Below are positions 14,371 through 21,916 of a DNA stretch of 64,000 nucleotides, one piece after another (position 1 is the first letter of the stretch; every line of letters begins with the position of its first letter). The translations under genes were made by a program, and so were the position numbers. The notes under the pieces were generated by a model. It had not been told where the DNA came from and searched no databases. It saw nothing but the letters and a program-made list of their open reading frames with translations. Origin of the DNA: Planctomycetota bacterium (GTDB taxonomy: Bacteria; Planctomycetota; B15-G4; JADJEK01); contig JADJEK010000015.1 in NCBI GenBank assembly GCA_016709145.1, positions 35,656-99,655 of the forward strand, written 5' to 3'.

Positions 14371-14606
14371 AGTGGAGCCTCCGCCCGGTTGCTCTCACCG
14401 TCGGCTGCGCCTCGACCACCGAGACCCGCACCGCAGTACAAGTAGTCGAATGTCCCGACACCATCCCCATTCCCATCCTTGCCGGCGTACGGCTCACCAA
14501 AGCCTCCTCCCGTGCAACCCCACGAGCCGAAGCCACCACCGAAGTCACCGCACTCCGCCCGGTTGCCCGCGATGTCGAGACCACCTGCAGGCAGAGCAGG
14601 GATCAC
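14358..14606 (-). CDS. GDG-array protein 7 (first of run B)
   Basis: 82 residues from a GTG at 14606: MIPALPAGGLDIAGNRAECG, then FGGGFGSWGCTGGGFG and GNGDGVG; tail APLCLL. The head carries one extra residue before PAL. GTGA overlap with the non-array gene upstream, so the run depends on that gene for translation. Confidence 0.7.
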   Translation of the reverse strand: MIPALPAGGLDIAGNRAECGDFGGGFGSWGCTGGGFGEPYAGKDGNGDGVGTFDYLYCGAGLGGRGAADGESNRAEAPLCLL

Positions 14607-15001
14607 GTACCCGCCTCCAAGTAGGCGCACGTCTCGACGACGCGCTCGTCCGTCAGCTTCGTGACCCCGTCAAGCCACCCCGCCAAGGTCGACCGCGCCT
14701 CCATCTGCCGGCGGCTCAGTCGCACGGCAGCGTCCGCGAACGCACGCTGGAGCGCCTGGTCGAGAGCACGAGCGGCGCGATCGCGCAGGTTCATCTCGGT
14801 GACGTCGGGCTCGAACGTGATCGTCGGCAAGAGGGAGCGCAGGTGGTCGACCACGTCCTGCCGGCGATCCCGGCGGGCGCTCGCGATCTGCGTGCGCACG
14901 TACGAGCGGACGTTCCCTCGCCCGACGTGGGGGTGACCCTTCTCGGCGATCAGGCGCTCGACCCACGCGACCTCGTCATCCTTCCAGTCGTGAACGTTCA
15001 T
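14603..15001 (-). CDS. hypothetical DNA-binding-like helical protein
   Basis: 132 residues from MNVHDWKDDEVAWVERLIAE. Several basic helices (YVRTQIASARRDRRQDVVDH; RLSRRQMEARSTLAGW). It precedes and is coupled to run B. No recognised domain. Confidence 0.55.
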   Translation of the reverse strand: MNVHDWKDDEVAWVERLIAEKGHPHVGRGNVRSYVRTQIASARRDRRQDVVDHLRSLLPTITFEPDVTEMNLRDRAARALDQALQRAFADAAVRLSRRQMEARSTLAGWLDGVTKLTDERVVETCAYLEAGT

Positions 15002-15014
15002 GTTGCCTCCAGGG

Positions 15015-15227
15015 TTACTCGGCACACGCGAGTGAGCAGTAGACGTCGATGTTCGGGCCGTTGAATTGGACGACCCAGCCGAACTCCTCCAGCGCGTCGC
15101 GGATGCCGCGTACCCCCGTCTCCGCGCACTCGTCGATGCGCACGTCCGAGGACACGGGGAGCAAGCGCATTAGCTGTGTCGACGCCGCACCGCACATGGC
15201 GCACGTCGCGATGATCCGTAGCGACAT
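15015..15227 (-). CDS. small CxxC protein
   Basis: 70 residues from MSLRIIATCAMCGAASTQLM. CAMC near the start and CSLAC at the end could form one zinc site bracketing an alpha/beta core (IRDALEEFGWVVQFNGPNID). Resembles small phage zinc-ribbon proteins; not further assigned. Confidence 0.6.
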   Translation of the reverse strand: MSLRIIATCAMCGAASTQLMRLLPVSSDVRIDECAETGVRGIRDALEEFGWVVQFNGPNIDVYCSLACAE

Positions 15228-15228
15228 G

Positions 15229-15816
15229 TCACTCCCCCAGCTTCGAGTAGCGAGCCTCGAACGCCGCTCGCGCGGCCTCGCGCGTCGCGTGGACTTCGAC
15301 GTCGGATGGCCAGTCACCACCGTCCATCGTCGGCGCGGGCGTGGAGCATTGGGACGACTCCCAAGAGACGTGCAGCGAGTCGTAGTGCTCGAACACGCGG
15401 CCCCAGTCCAAGTCCTCGCGGTTCGTACCCGCGACGACCCACTGACCGGCCCGCACTTTGGGGGTCGTCACTTGGCTCCCGCTCAACGCGGCGCGGGCGT
15501 GGCCCAAAGAAAGCCACTCATTGAACCGCCCGCCGTCGGTCAGTTCCGACCACGTCGCCACGTCGCCGTTGCGGTGTAGACCAACGACGCCATGGGAGTC
15601 GGAGATCAGCGCGTCCAGGTCTGCCAACACTTTCTGCAGCGCGTCCCGCATCGCCGCGTAGCCGTTGACCGCGCGGGCGATCAGCGCACCGTCGCCAGGG
15701 GCCGCGGTCGCCAGCATGTCGCAGATCGGCTGCCCGTCCGCGCCGTACACGGTCGTCAGCGTCTGCTCTTTGCCCGCCGAGGTCCAGGGAAGGGGGGTGG
15801 TCTCGTTCGCGCCCAT
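15229..15816 (-). CDS. conserved phage hypothetical protein
   Basis: 195 residues from MGANETTPLPWTSAGKEQTL. The order PLPW, then GALIARAVNGYAAMRDALQK follows the very common phage HTPGPW...ANARLIAAAPE architecture of unknown function, with an added C-terminal half containing DWPSDVEVHATREAARAAFE. First gene behind P1 copy b, with the leader CGAGGAGTCGAACG shared with the gene at 16840. Confidence 0.6.
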   Translation of the reverse strand: MGANETTPLPWTSAGKEQTLTTVYGADGQPICDMLATAAPGDGALIARAVNGYAAMRDALQKVLADLDALISDSHGVVGLHRNGDVATWSELTDGGRFNEWLSLGHARAALSGSQVTTPKVRAGQWVVAGTNREDLDWGRVFEHYDSLHVSWESSQCSTPAPTMDGGDWPSDVEVHATREAARAAFEARYSKLGE

Positions 15817-15864
15817 CGTTCGACTCCTCGTAACCGTTGCGTTGACCCCATCGCCAACACGCAT

Positions 15865-15918
15865 GGAAGATAGATCGTGTATCGGTGAAGTCTACTACAA
15901 AACCGGAAAGTATTTCAC
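15865..15918 (-). promoter_or_regulatory. P1-type promoter-like element, copy b
   Basis: Minus strand: GTGAAATACTTT, GGTTTTGTAGTAG, 18 nt, CTATCTTC. Same spacing as copies a and c. Overlaps the stop of the gene at 15915. Confidence 0.65.
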
Positions 15919-16574
15919 ACCGGGTTGCGGACGCGAACGTCAGCGTTGAGGCACCCGATCGCGTCCGCCGCGCTGTCGCGGAGGTGCTTGCCGCGGCCCG
16001 CGCGTACGAGCAGCACCGCCCCGCTCTTGTTCTCCACCCGAGCGACCGTGAGCGTGACCGGGAGGTCTGCGTTGTCGGTCGGGAGCGCACCGAGGGCGTC
16101 CGCGAGGTCGCGCAGCGCCTGCGCGTCGAACGCGATGTCGATGCCCTTCGAGCAGTCCTGCGCGACCCACTTCTTCGCCATCGAGGTCGCGTCGACCAGG
16201 ATGCCGTAGGCGGAGTCCGGCGGGTCATCCTCCACGGAGTGCGGCGAGTAGAACTCGGCAGCACCTCGGCCACCCTTCGGCCCCAGGCACGCCCCGCTCT
16301 GCTGGATCACGTTGTCGGTGTCCCGCCCCCGGTGGGCCTCGACCCGCACCTCGTGACCCTTCCCCGGGCGAACCCGGGTGCAGAGCCATCGCAGGAGCGA
16401 TCCCACGACGAACATCTTCGAGGGGTCCTCGGGCTCGCGCGTGATCGGCACGGACGCGAGCGCCCGACCGTTCGTCACGATCATGCGGCCGTCCTCGACC
16501 ATCGCGTGTGCGAGGTTCCCGAGCTTGTTGTTGAGGAGGTGGCGAACGCCGCGGTAGATCGTCGCGAGCTTCAC
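15915..16574 (-). CDS. hypothetical protein, possibly clamp-like
   Basis: 219 residues from a GTG at 16574 (GTGA overlap). The run AMVEDGRMIVTNGRALASVP, followed later by IDIAFDAQALRDLADALGAL, recalls the organisation of sliding-clamp domains, but no convincing match can be made by eye. Mixed alpha/beta, no Cys motif. Function open. Confidence 0.5.
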   Translation of the reverse strand: MKLATIYRGVRHLLNNKLGNLAHAMVEDGRMIVTNGRALASVPITREPEDPSKMFVVGSLLRWLCTRVRPGKGHEVRVEAHRGRDTDNVIQQSGACLGPKGGRGAAEFYSPHSVEDDPPDSAYGILVDATSMAKKWVAQDCSKGIDIAFDAQALRDLADALGALPTDNADLPVTLTVARVENKSGAVLLVRAGRGKHLRDSAADAIGCLNADVRVRNPV

Positions 16575-16840
16575 TTGACACCCGCCTTTTCCGCGGCGAC
16601 GTCGGAGGCCAGGCGGTCGAAGCTGACGACCACGCCGTGCAGCTTGAGCGCCGACAGGCACGCGCGCCAGCCATCGGCGAATCCGGCCACGAACGCAGGC
16701 TCGTTCTCCCGCGGTACCCGCTTCGCACCGAAGTGCCAGGCGACCGCATCCTGCTGGGCTTGCTCACCCCAGCGGATCGTATCCATGTTGTCGACCAGAC
16801 CGCTGCCCGTCCGCTGCTTGCCGTTGTTCCGCGTAACCAT
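16571..16840 (-). CDS. hypothetical protein, first gene after P1 element
   Basis: 89 residues from MVTRNNGKQRTGSGLVDNMD. Ends with a helical FAGFADGWRACLSALKLHG, a segment reminiscent of small phage proteins with GWxACL. P1 copy c lies 50 nt upstream. Unrecognised. Confidence 0.6.
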   Translation of the reverse strand: MVTRNNGKQRTGSGLVDNMDTIRWGEQAQQDAVAWHFGAKRVPRENEPAFVAGFADGWRACLSALKLHGVVVSFDRLASDVAAEKAGVK

Positions 16841-16889
16841 CGTTCGACTCCTCGACATCGTTGCGCCGGCCCCATCGCCGACGCACGCG

Positions 16890-16940
16890 AAGGATAGAGT
16901 CTGCCCCCTGGTGTGCTACTACAAAATCCTATAGTTTCAC
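16890..16940 (-). promoter_or_regulatory. P1-type promoter-like element, copy c
   Basis: Minus strand: GTGAAACTAT, GGATTTTGTAGTAG, 18 nt, CTATCCTT, then a leader nearly identical to that of copy b. Confidence 0.65.
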
Positions 16941-17539
16941 ATCCCGTCGGGGATGCGCACGGAGAGGCTGGACTTCTCGGCGGCGGCTCTTGCTTGCCAC
17001 CCAGCAAAGCGTGCGGCGGCTGCGACCCCCGTGAGTACGCGGTGGGCCAGCCCGCCGTCGAGTGCGGGGAGGTGGGACTCACGCAAGATCGCACCGATTG
17101 GACGGCCGGGCTCGTCGCCGTAGTACGCGAAGAGCAGCAGCTTGACGTCCGACTTCCTCTCCCGTAGTTGCGCACGCAGGTGCTCCTGAATGCGCACCTC
17201 CGTCCCGAGTAGCCAGCCGACCCACATGGAGCGCAACACCTCCAGGATGATCCACACCGTGGTCGAACCCCCAACCCCCGTGTACCCACCCTCGGGCATC
17301 GGTTCGGAGAACGGAGTGAGCCACCCGCAGAGCGCGAGCGACAACGGGAGCGTGGCCACCCACCGCAGGAACGGTCGGTAAGCCACTGGGTGTCGCGAGA
17401 CGTGGCCCACGTACTCGCAGTTCAGCCAACTCGCGCGGGTGTGCTCGTAGACGTAGCGACATCCCCAGCGGACGCGGATGAATGCAACGCGAGCGCGCAC
17501 CCACGCACGGGACAGCAGACGCGGCTTCAGATCGGGCAT
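16937..17539 (-). CDS. membrane-associated hypothetical protein
   Basis: 200 residues. Basic N-terminus (RLLSRAWVRARVAFIRVRWG), one clear hydrophobic stretch around residues 60-75 (LPLSLALCGWLTPF) and possibly a second near VWIILEVLRSMWVGWLLG, then a soluble tail. Might be an inner-membrane protein of the infected cell. Overlaps the small membrane gene upstream by 13 nt. Confidence 0.55.
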   Translation of the reverse strand: MPDLKPRLLSRAWVRARVAFIRVRWGCRYVYEHTRASWLNCEYVGHVSRHPVAYRPFLRWVATLPLSLALCGWLTPFSEPMPEGGYTGVGGSTTVWIILEVLRSMWVGWLLGTEVRIQEHLRAQLRERKSDVKLLLFAYYGDEPGRPIGAILRESHLPALDGGLAHRVLTGVAAAARFAGWQARAAAEKSSLSVRIPDGM

Positions 17540-17640
17540 GGACTACCCCCAGCGGACAGCGCGAGCACGAGGACGAGGAGGGTCACGACGAGGACGACGC
17601 GAACGTACCAACGGGCGAACCGACGGTGCGCGACGTCCAC
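17527..17640 (-). CDS. 37-residue membrane peptide
   Basis: From a GTG: MDVAHRRFARWYVRVVLVVT, then LLVLVLALSAGG. Basic head plus one membrane span. Fits between two genes with a 4-nt gap and a 13-nt overlap. Confidence 0.45.
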   Translation of the reverse strand: MDVAHRRFARWYVRVVLVVTLLVLVLALSAGGSPCPI

Positions 17641-17644
17641 GGAA

Positions 17645-17833
17645 TTAGCCCAGACAGAAGTTGAAGACGGGTGGCGGGTTCGAGCGCTCGCGCAGGGAGA
17701 GGACCAGGCTGTCGCACAACTCCTGGATCTCTCCCGCGTCCGTGAAGGAACCGCCGTGGATGGCAGAGGCCGCGAGGTAACCCCACAATTGGCGCTCCTC
17801 GCCGGTGAACAGCCCCGATTGCCGGGAGACCAA
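17645..17833 (-). CDS. hypothetical protein with TTG start
   Basis: 62 residues; TTG at 17833 follows GGAGGGGGG at suitable distance. Helical: GEERQLWGYLAASAIHGGSF, then EIQELCDSLVLSLRERS. No other start codon suits. Unrecognised. Confidence 0.45.
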   Translation of the reverse strand: MVSRQSGLFTGEERQLWGYLAASAIHGGSFTDAGEIQELCDSLVLSLRERSNPPPVFNFCLG

Positions 17834-17837
17834 CCGC

Positions 17838-18200
17838 TCACCCCCCCTCCTCCTGGAGCATCTCGTATACGCGCCCCGCGGTAACGCAGGTGTGAGTGCG
17901 CAACCGGGTGCCGACGAGGGCCGCGTGCGGAACACGGTCGAAGACCTTGTCCTTCTTCGACCACTCGCGGATGTGCTCTTTCGTGACGGTGAGGGAGGCA
18001 CTGCCACGCGGGTACTCCCGCAGCGCTTTCGCCACCACGGGCGAGCACAACAGGCTGGCCCGGTCCTCGTCCGGGACGGCCGGATTGGTCGACCACAGAC
18101 CGAGGTAGGCGACCACGACGAAGTGCTCCCTGGGCTCCGTTTCGTCTGCGAGCACGCTCCCAGCCGGGATGCTCAGGGTCGGAACGATCGTGCGCTGCAT
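17838..18200 (-). CDS. hypothetical protein, first gene after P2 element
   Basis: 120 residues from MQRTIVPTLSIPAGSVLADE. Beta-rich start (HFVVVAYLGLW) and a basic central part (TVTKEHIREWSKKDKVFDRV). Directly behind P2 copy c. No family recognised. Confidence 0.6.
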   Translation of the reverse strand: MQRTIVPTLSIPAGSVLADETEPREHFVVVAYLGLWSTNPAVPDEDRASLLCSPVVAKALREYPRGSASLTVTKEHIREWSKKDKVFDRVPHAALVGTRLRTHTCVTAGRVYEMLQEEGG

Positions 18201-18233
18201 GTTTGTACCTCCTACAGAATGAAACCTTCGCCC

Positions 18234-18273
18234 TGTAGACGCCGCGAGCCGCACGAGTCGGAGGAGGAAATCC
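18234..18273 (-). promoter_or_regulatory. P2-type promoter-like element, copy c
   Basis: GGATTTCC-N25-GTCTACA on the minus strand, starting 6 nt after the end of run C and 34 nt before the next gene start. Confidence 0.7.
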
Positions 18274-18278
18274 TGGAA

Positions 18279-18506
18279 TCAGAGCAGGCAGAGCGAGCCC
18301 GCGCCGCTGTCAGTGGTGAACGAGACAGGGAAGCCGGGGATGGGCTCGACCTCACCCCCACCCGAGACGAACATCACGAGAGGGCAGCCGAGTACAGCAC
18401 GCCGCATCCAGACGAATGCCTGCATGTCGCCGCAGTCGGGGACCTCGTCGAGGATGCCGTCCGATCGAATCGGCCCACCCGCCCGCTCGGTGACCGGGCA
18501 ACTCAT
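18279..18506 (-). CDS. GDG-array protein 8 (last of run C)
   Basis: 75 residues with an atypical head (MSCPVTERAGGPIRSDGILD), little GDG, an internal hydrophobic stretch (VLGCPLVMFVSGGG) and an intact SLCLL tail. The tail DNA still reads CTGCCTGCTCTGA, but its first base no longer makes an ATG, so no partner starts there. P2 copy c follows. Confidence 0.65.
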   Translation of the reverse strand: MSCPVTERAGGPIRSDGILDEVPDCGDMQAFVWMRRAVLGCPLVMFVSGGGEVEPIPGFPVSFTTDSGAGSLCLL

Positions 18507-18751
18507 GCCGCCCCCTGGCCCACGACGCAGAGGTAGCCGAACGTGATCTGGTCGCCGATCATCTGAAGGCTCACGCCGTCCCCACCACTGAGGCCGAAGC
18601 CGGATCCGCACTGGATATCTTCTACCCCGCTATCCCAGGGACAGGGACCCGTACCAGATCCGTTACCGGAGGTTACCGAGGGTGACGAGAACGCACCAGT
18701 CCAGCCAAACCACTTGATGAGGTCAGGGAGTGCGATCACGAGAGCACACAC
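18503..18751 (-). CDS. GDG-array protein 9
   Basis: 82 residues from a GTG: MCALVIALPDLIKWFGWTGA, centre GNGSGTG and GSGFGLSGGDG, tail FGYLCVVGQGAA. Head and tail are both diverged. It overlaps its upstream copy by 16 nt and the downstream copy by 4 nt. Confidence 0.65.
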   Translation of the reverse strand: MCALVIALPDLIKWFGWTGAFSSPSVTSGNGSGTGPCPWDSGVEDIQCGSGFGLSGGDGVSLQMIGDQITFGYLCVVGQGAA

Positions 18752-18993
18752 AGAGACCCGTGCAGCGGGAGGAATGCCACGCCGTAGTCTTGCCAATCAC
18801 CGAACCCCGCGTCGAGCATGAAGCCGACACGCGCGCCGTCGCCGACTTGCGCGAACCCCTGCGTCTCCCCGTCGCCTATCTGCCCGCCACCGCAGTCCCA
18901 AGCGAACCAGGTAGAGAACTCTCCCCACACCCCTGGGTTGTCCCCGTCCCCATAGTCGGCGTGCCTAGCAGTCAGGATGTCGCGAGCAGGCAT
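18736..18993 (-). CDS. GDG-array protein 10
   Basis: 85 residues: MPARDILTARHADYGDGDNP, with GGGQIGDGE, QVGDGA and GFGDW turns and tail SLCVLS. Head MPARDI replaces MPALI because the overlap with copy 11 is longer (22 nt). Confidence 0.7.
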   Translation of the reverse strand: MPARDILTARHADYGDGDNPGVWGEFSTWFAWDCGGGQIGDGETQGFAQVGDGARVGFMLDAGFGDWQDYGVAFLPLHGSLCVLS

Positions 18994-19184
18994 AGGACCA
19001 TCCCTTCGACCCAGCGGTTACCACCGGATAACCCATCACCACGCACGTCCGACGGGTAGCCGAACACCCGACCGTCTCCGGTCTGCTTCTCCTCGGTGAG
19101 TTGCTGCGTGTGTTCGTAGAAGACCTGCCGCCCGATCACGTGTTCCTCGAAATCGTGGAAGCCGACGATCGTCAGAGCAGGCAT
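18972..19184 (-). CDS. GDG-array protein 11
   Basis: 70 residues: MPALTIVGFHDFEEHVIGRQ; glycine-poor first half, then GDGRVFGY and GDGLSGGN; tail VLCLLATS, three residues longer than usual. Two-thirds of it looks like an ordinary small soluble protein. Confidence 0.7.
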   Translation of the reverse strand: MPALTIVGFHDFEEHVIGRQVFYEHTQQLTEEKQTGDGRVFGYPSDVRGDGLSGGNRWVEGMVLCLLATS

Positions 19185-19429
19185 AGAGGGGACTCCGTGC
19201 GACGTCCGTCCACTGGTGCGCCGGAGCCGCCACCATTGAAGTAGTTGCCGCCGTAGCCGGTACCGTGTTGGGAGCAGACGACATCACAGAGCCCCTCGCC
19301 ATCGCCGTCAGTCGATGACAACCACAGGATGTTGCAGGACCCGAGACCCCCACCGAAGCCACCGCAGCGCGTGTTGGTGGCCGCTCCAGCCCCATGGCCG
19401 TTGTGCGGGGAGGCGATCAGATCACGCAC
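19172..19429 (-). CDS. GDG-array protein 12
   Basis: 85 residues: MRDLIASPHNGHGAGAATNT, then GGFGGGLGSC, DGDGEG and GTGYGGNYFNGGG; tail SPLCLL. Four cysteines in the centre. 13-nt junctions on both sides. Confidence 0.75.
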   Translation of the reverse strand: MRDLIASPHNGHGAGAATNTRCGGFGGGLGSCNILWLSSTDGDGEGLCDVVCSQHGTGYGGNYFNGGGSGAPVDGRRTESPLCLL

Positions 19430-19698
19430 AGGACGGACTCCACGAGAGGTCGCACGATCCCGTCACCGTACCCGGTCGCGTAGTCGCTGTACCCGGCATA
19501 TCCTGGTCCATGCCCATCCGATGGACTCTCGCCCGGACCGTCCCCTGGTATCCACCTCGTCGAGATGTCGGGGTCACCCTGGTTATCCGCTTCGATGTGC
19601 GGGTCACCGAAGCCGTCCCCGGTCAGCAACACCCAGGGGTCACCCGTGTCGCGGAGCCACGGAACGTTGTCCGGGAGGATCGAGGTCAGAGCAGGCAC
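19417..19698 (-). CDS. GDG-array protein 13
   Basis: 93 residues from GTG: MPALTSILPDNVPWLRDTGD, then GDGFGDPHIEADNQGDP and GHGPGYAGYSDY; tail SVLCVI. Acidic and Pro-rich for the family. Confidence 0.75.
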   Translation of the reverse strand: MPALTSILPDNVPWLRDTGDPWVLLTGDGFGDPHIEADNQGDPDISTRWIPGDGPGESPSDGHGPGYAGYSDYATGYGDGIVRPLVESVLCVI

Positions 19699-19943
19699 AG
19701 GACGGCCTCCACACTACGTTGCCTGGAGTTGCCATACCCGTCGGCATTGGCGGTGTAGCCCCCAGCGCCGGCACCCAAACCGATCACACGCGCACCCAAA
19801 CGGAAGAGCCCGGTCTCTCCTGTACCGCCCAGGTACATATCACCTTCGCCACGGCCGTTACCCGCACCCCCTTCTGCGAAGGGCTCACCAGAGGCCGAGG
19901 GCCACCTGCGTTGCTCGGGCACTTGTCGAGTCAGAGCAGGCAC
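19686..19943 (-). CDS. GDG-array protein 14
   Basis: 85 residues from GTG: MPALTRQVPEQRRWPSASGE, centre GGAGNGRGEGD and GLGAGAGGY, tail AVLCLL. The head shares MPALT with copy 13, suggesting the two are close relatives. Confidence 0.75.
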   Translation of the reverse strand: MPALTRQVPEQRRWPSASGEPFAEGGAGNGRGEGDMYLGGTGETGLFRLGARVIGLGAGAGGYTANADGYGNSRQRSVEAVLCLL

Positions 19944-20176
19944 AGGACGGCCTCCATGGGGACTGCTCGGACCGAGCCGTACCCATCAGCGACACCGAAG
20001 AAGCCCCCTGACCCGGCACCACAACCGATCTCGCGACCTTCAAACTCGGTGAGGTTGGTTTCCCCCGTCTGGTCGTGCCACGCCAACAACAACCCGTCCC
20101 CCCTGCCGTTTCCCCCGCCGTAGCAGGACTCACCCGAGCCCTGGGGGTGACGCACAGCCCAATCGAGTAGTCGCAT
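19931..20176 (-). CDS. GDG-array protein 15 (first of run C)
   Basis: 81 residues: MRLLDWAVRHPQGSGESCYG, then GGNGRGDG and GAGSGGFFGVADGYG; tail AVLCLL. No array gene precedes it; the terminator at 20188-20237 lies just upstream, so run C must have its own transcription start or depend on readthrough. Confidence 0.7.
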   Translation of the reverse strand: MRLLDWAVRHPQGSGESCYGGGNGRGDGLLLAWHDQTGETNLTEFEGREIGCGAGSGGFFGVADGYGSVRAVPMEAVLCLL

Positions 20177-20187
20177 AGTAGGTCACC

Positions 20188-20237
20188 AAAAGAGTCCGCC
20201 CCGTGCAACCCAAGGGGAAAGGTCACACGGGGCGGAC
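20188..20237 (-). terminator. rho-independent terminator
   Basis: Minus-strand hairpin with 12-bp arms (GTCCGCCCCGTG and complement) followed by TCTTTT. It closes the transcription unit ending with the gene at 20261. Confidence 0.75.
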
Positions 20238-20260
20238 GGGTTGGCGGCAGAGGGTTCCGA

Positions 20261-20629
20261 TCAGGATTCCATGCCGCGCATGTCTTCGCTCGTGGCCCCG
20301 CGGTTGACCCACGCACGCGCGTCCTTCACGGTCGTCATCTCGGCCGGGACACCGAGCACGTACGTCTGTCCCGTGCTCGGGCAGTTCACGCGAAGGAAGC
20401 GCGTGGTCGCCCAGTCGACGACGAAGAGTGCCCCCTCGGGCGTGCTCTCGATGGGTTCACCCAGGACGTCCGCCCAGCCGTCGACCTCGTTCAGGACTGC
20501 CGCACGGGTGTGGACGTTCTGGATCTGGAGGGCCGCAGCCGGTCGGAGGATCTTGCGCCGCACCTTGTCGGCGAAGAATCGGTCGAGACAGGTCTCGCCC
20601 TCGGCGAGTTCGATCGTCGTGAGCGCCAT
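20261..20629 (-). CDS. hypothetical protein
   Basis: 122 residues from MALTTIELAEGETCLDRFFA. Basic helical part (DKVRRKILRPAAALQIQN) then a strand-rich end (ALFVVDWATTRFLRVNCP). Followed by the terminator. The gene upstream ends 2 nt before its start. Unrecognised. Confidence 0.65.
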   Translation of the reverse strand: MALTTIELAEGETCLDRFFADKVRRKILRPAAALQIQNVHTRAAVLNEVDGWADVLGEPIESTPEGALFVVDWATTRFLRVNCPSTGQTYVLGVPAEMTTVKDARAWVNRGATSEDMRGMES

Positions 20630-20631
20630 GG

Positions 20632-21060
20632 TCAGAACCCGCGCGCCTTCCACGCCGTCGTCGTGCGCTTCTCGATCAGGAGGACGCGCGACCACGGCAC
20701 GAGGAGACCCGGCGCGGGGTCCCACGCTTCCATGTTCGGCGTGCCCCACGCGACTTCGAGGAAGCCCTTCTGCGTGCCCCAGCGGCGGAGGTTCCAGCCG
20801 CCGAGGCAGGCGAGGACCTCGCCGAACGGGGTGCCCGTCAGGCGGAAGCACCGCCCGACGTACGCGCTCGCGCCTTCACCGAGGCGGACCGCGCAGTCGC
20901 CGAGGTCGAACGCCTCGACACCGGGCTCGTCGAGCAGCTTGCGGAGACCGCCGCGGGCGTAGAGGTCCGCGCACGCGATCGGGTCCATCTTCGGGTCGAT
21001 CTTCGTTTCGTCGACGAGGTTCAGATCCAGAGTTTGCGCCAGCATCATCGCAGTGGACAT
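20632..21060 (-). CDS. hypothetical protein
   Basis: 142 residues from MSTAMMLAQTLDLNLVDETK. GLRKLLDEPGVEAFDLGDCA and LACLGGWNLRRWGTQKGFLE give an alpha/beta look. The leader AAAAGGAACTCACG gives a good SD. Function unknown; second gene of the unit behind P2 copy d. Confidence 0.65.
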   Translation of the reverse strand: MSTAMMLAQTLDLNLVDETKIDPKMDPIACADLYARGGLRKLLDEPGVEAFDLGDCAVRLGEGASAYVGRCFRLTGTPFGEVLACLGGWNLRRWGTQKGFLEVAWGTPNMEAWDPAPGLLVPWSRVLLIEKRTTTAWKARGF

Positions 21061-21119
21061 CGTGAGTTCCTTTTGACTTGTGTGGTTTGTTGTCTGTGTT
21101 GTTGTCGGAGCCGGCGCGG

Positions 21120-21539
21120 TCAGTCCGCGACCTGCTGCTCCACGCCCGCGGCCGTCATCTCGCGCTGCTGGGTGCAGAGGTACGCACCCGCGGGCATGAC
21201 GTGCGGGTGGTGGCGGTCACCCGGCGAGTCGCGGTGGACGAGCGCCCACGGCTTCGTCGAGACGACGAGCGACCCCTCCGGGTCCTCGTACACCGTCGCC
21301 TCTTCGCTCGCGACGTGGGCGGCGCGGGAGCCGCGCGCGATCACACGGTCGACGCGACGCGTGCGCGACAGCATCGCCGCCTGGTCGAGGCGGGGGTCCG
21401 CCGGGTCGAGGCGCTGGATCAGCACGTCGCCCTGTCGACCGCACTTCTGGTCCGCGGGCCACGTCAACGCGTGGGCGTCCGCGAGCGCCAAGGCGAGCGC
21501 GGCCGAGACCGCGGTGTTCATCTGCGTGTTGTTGCTCAC
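21120..21539 (-). CDS. conserved phage-type hypothetical protein
   Basis: 139 residues from a GTG at 21539, GGAGAAACGAAA upstream. The layout QGDVLIQRLD, then RRVDRVIARGSRAAH, then VHRDSPGDRHHPHVMPAGAY and QQREM...VAD matches a family often seen in phages and actinobacteria (transfer of a GEVTGHxH-type core). Its function is not known. First gene behind P2 copy d. Confidence 0.65.
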   Translation of the reverse strand: MSNNTQMNTAVSAALALALADAHALTWPADQKCGRQGDVLIQRLDPADPRLDQAAMLSRTRRVDRVIARGSRAAHVASEEATVYEDPEGSLVVSTKPWALVHRDSPGDRHHPHVMPAGAYLCTQQREMTAAGVEQQVAD

Positions 21540-21621
21540 TTTCGTTTCTCCAGAAAACGTGAGTTTCGCCCACACCGACCGCTCGACCACAACGTGGGGA
21601 GGACGTCACTGCGTGCGCTGT

Positions 21622-21661
21622 AGTAGACGCCGCAGAACTGCGAACGCCCAGACTTTCCTTC
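21622..21661 (-). promoter_or_regulatory. P2-type promoter-like element, copy d (divergent)
   Basis: GAAGGAAA-N25-GTCTACT on the minus strand. The right-hand box is conserved and spacing exact; the left-hand box differs. A TGCTATAAAT stretch, like an extended -10 box, lies just upstream at about 21664-21673. Confidence 0.5.
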
Positions 21662-21679
21662 GGATTTATAGCAGGATCG

Positions 21680-21916
21680 TCACCAGAGGGGGAGGACGAG
21701 AGACATCCGACGCCAGTTCTCAAGCCCGTACCCGTCACCACTCTCGCTCAGGCTGGTGGCCCCGAGGAGGCCGTCCCCGGTGTTGCTGTCGAAGTTGCCA
21801 CCCTCACCGTCGCCATTGCAGAAGACATCGTTGCCGACCCCTCGTCCACCACCGCGGTAGAGACTCCCTGGTCCGTCACCTCGACCACCTGGGAAACCAA
21901 CGATCAGAGCAGGCAT
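21680..21916 (-). CDS. GDG-array protein 16 (last of run D)
   Basis: 78 residues: MPALIVGFPGGRGDGPGSLY, then GGGRGVGNDVF, NGDGEGGN and SGDGYG; the tail SLVLPLW has lost the cysteine. No partner follows; P2 copy d does. Confidence 0.7.
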   Translation of the reverse strand: MPALIVGFPGGRGDGPGSLYRGGGRGVGNDVFCNGDGEGGNFDSNTGDGLLGATSLSESGDGYGLENWRRMSLVLPLW

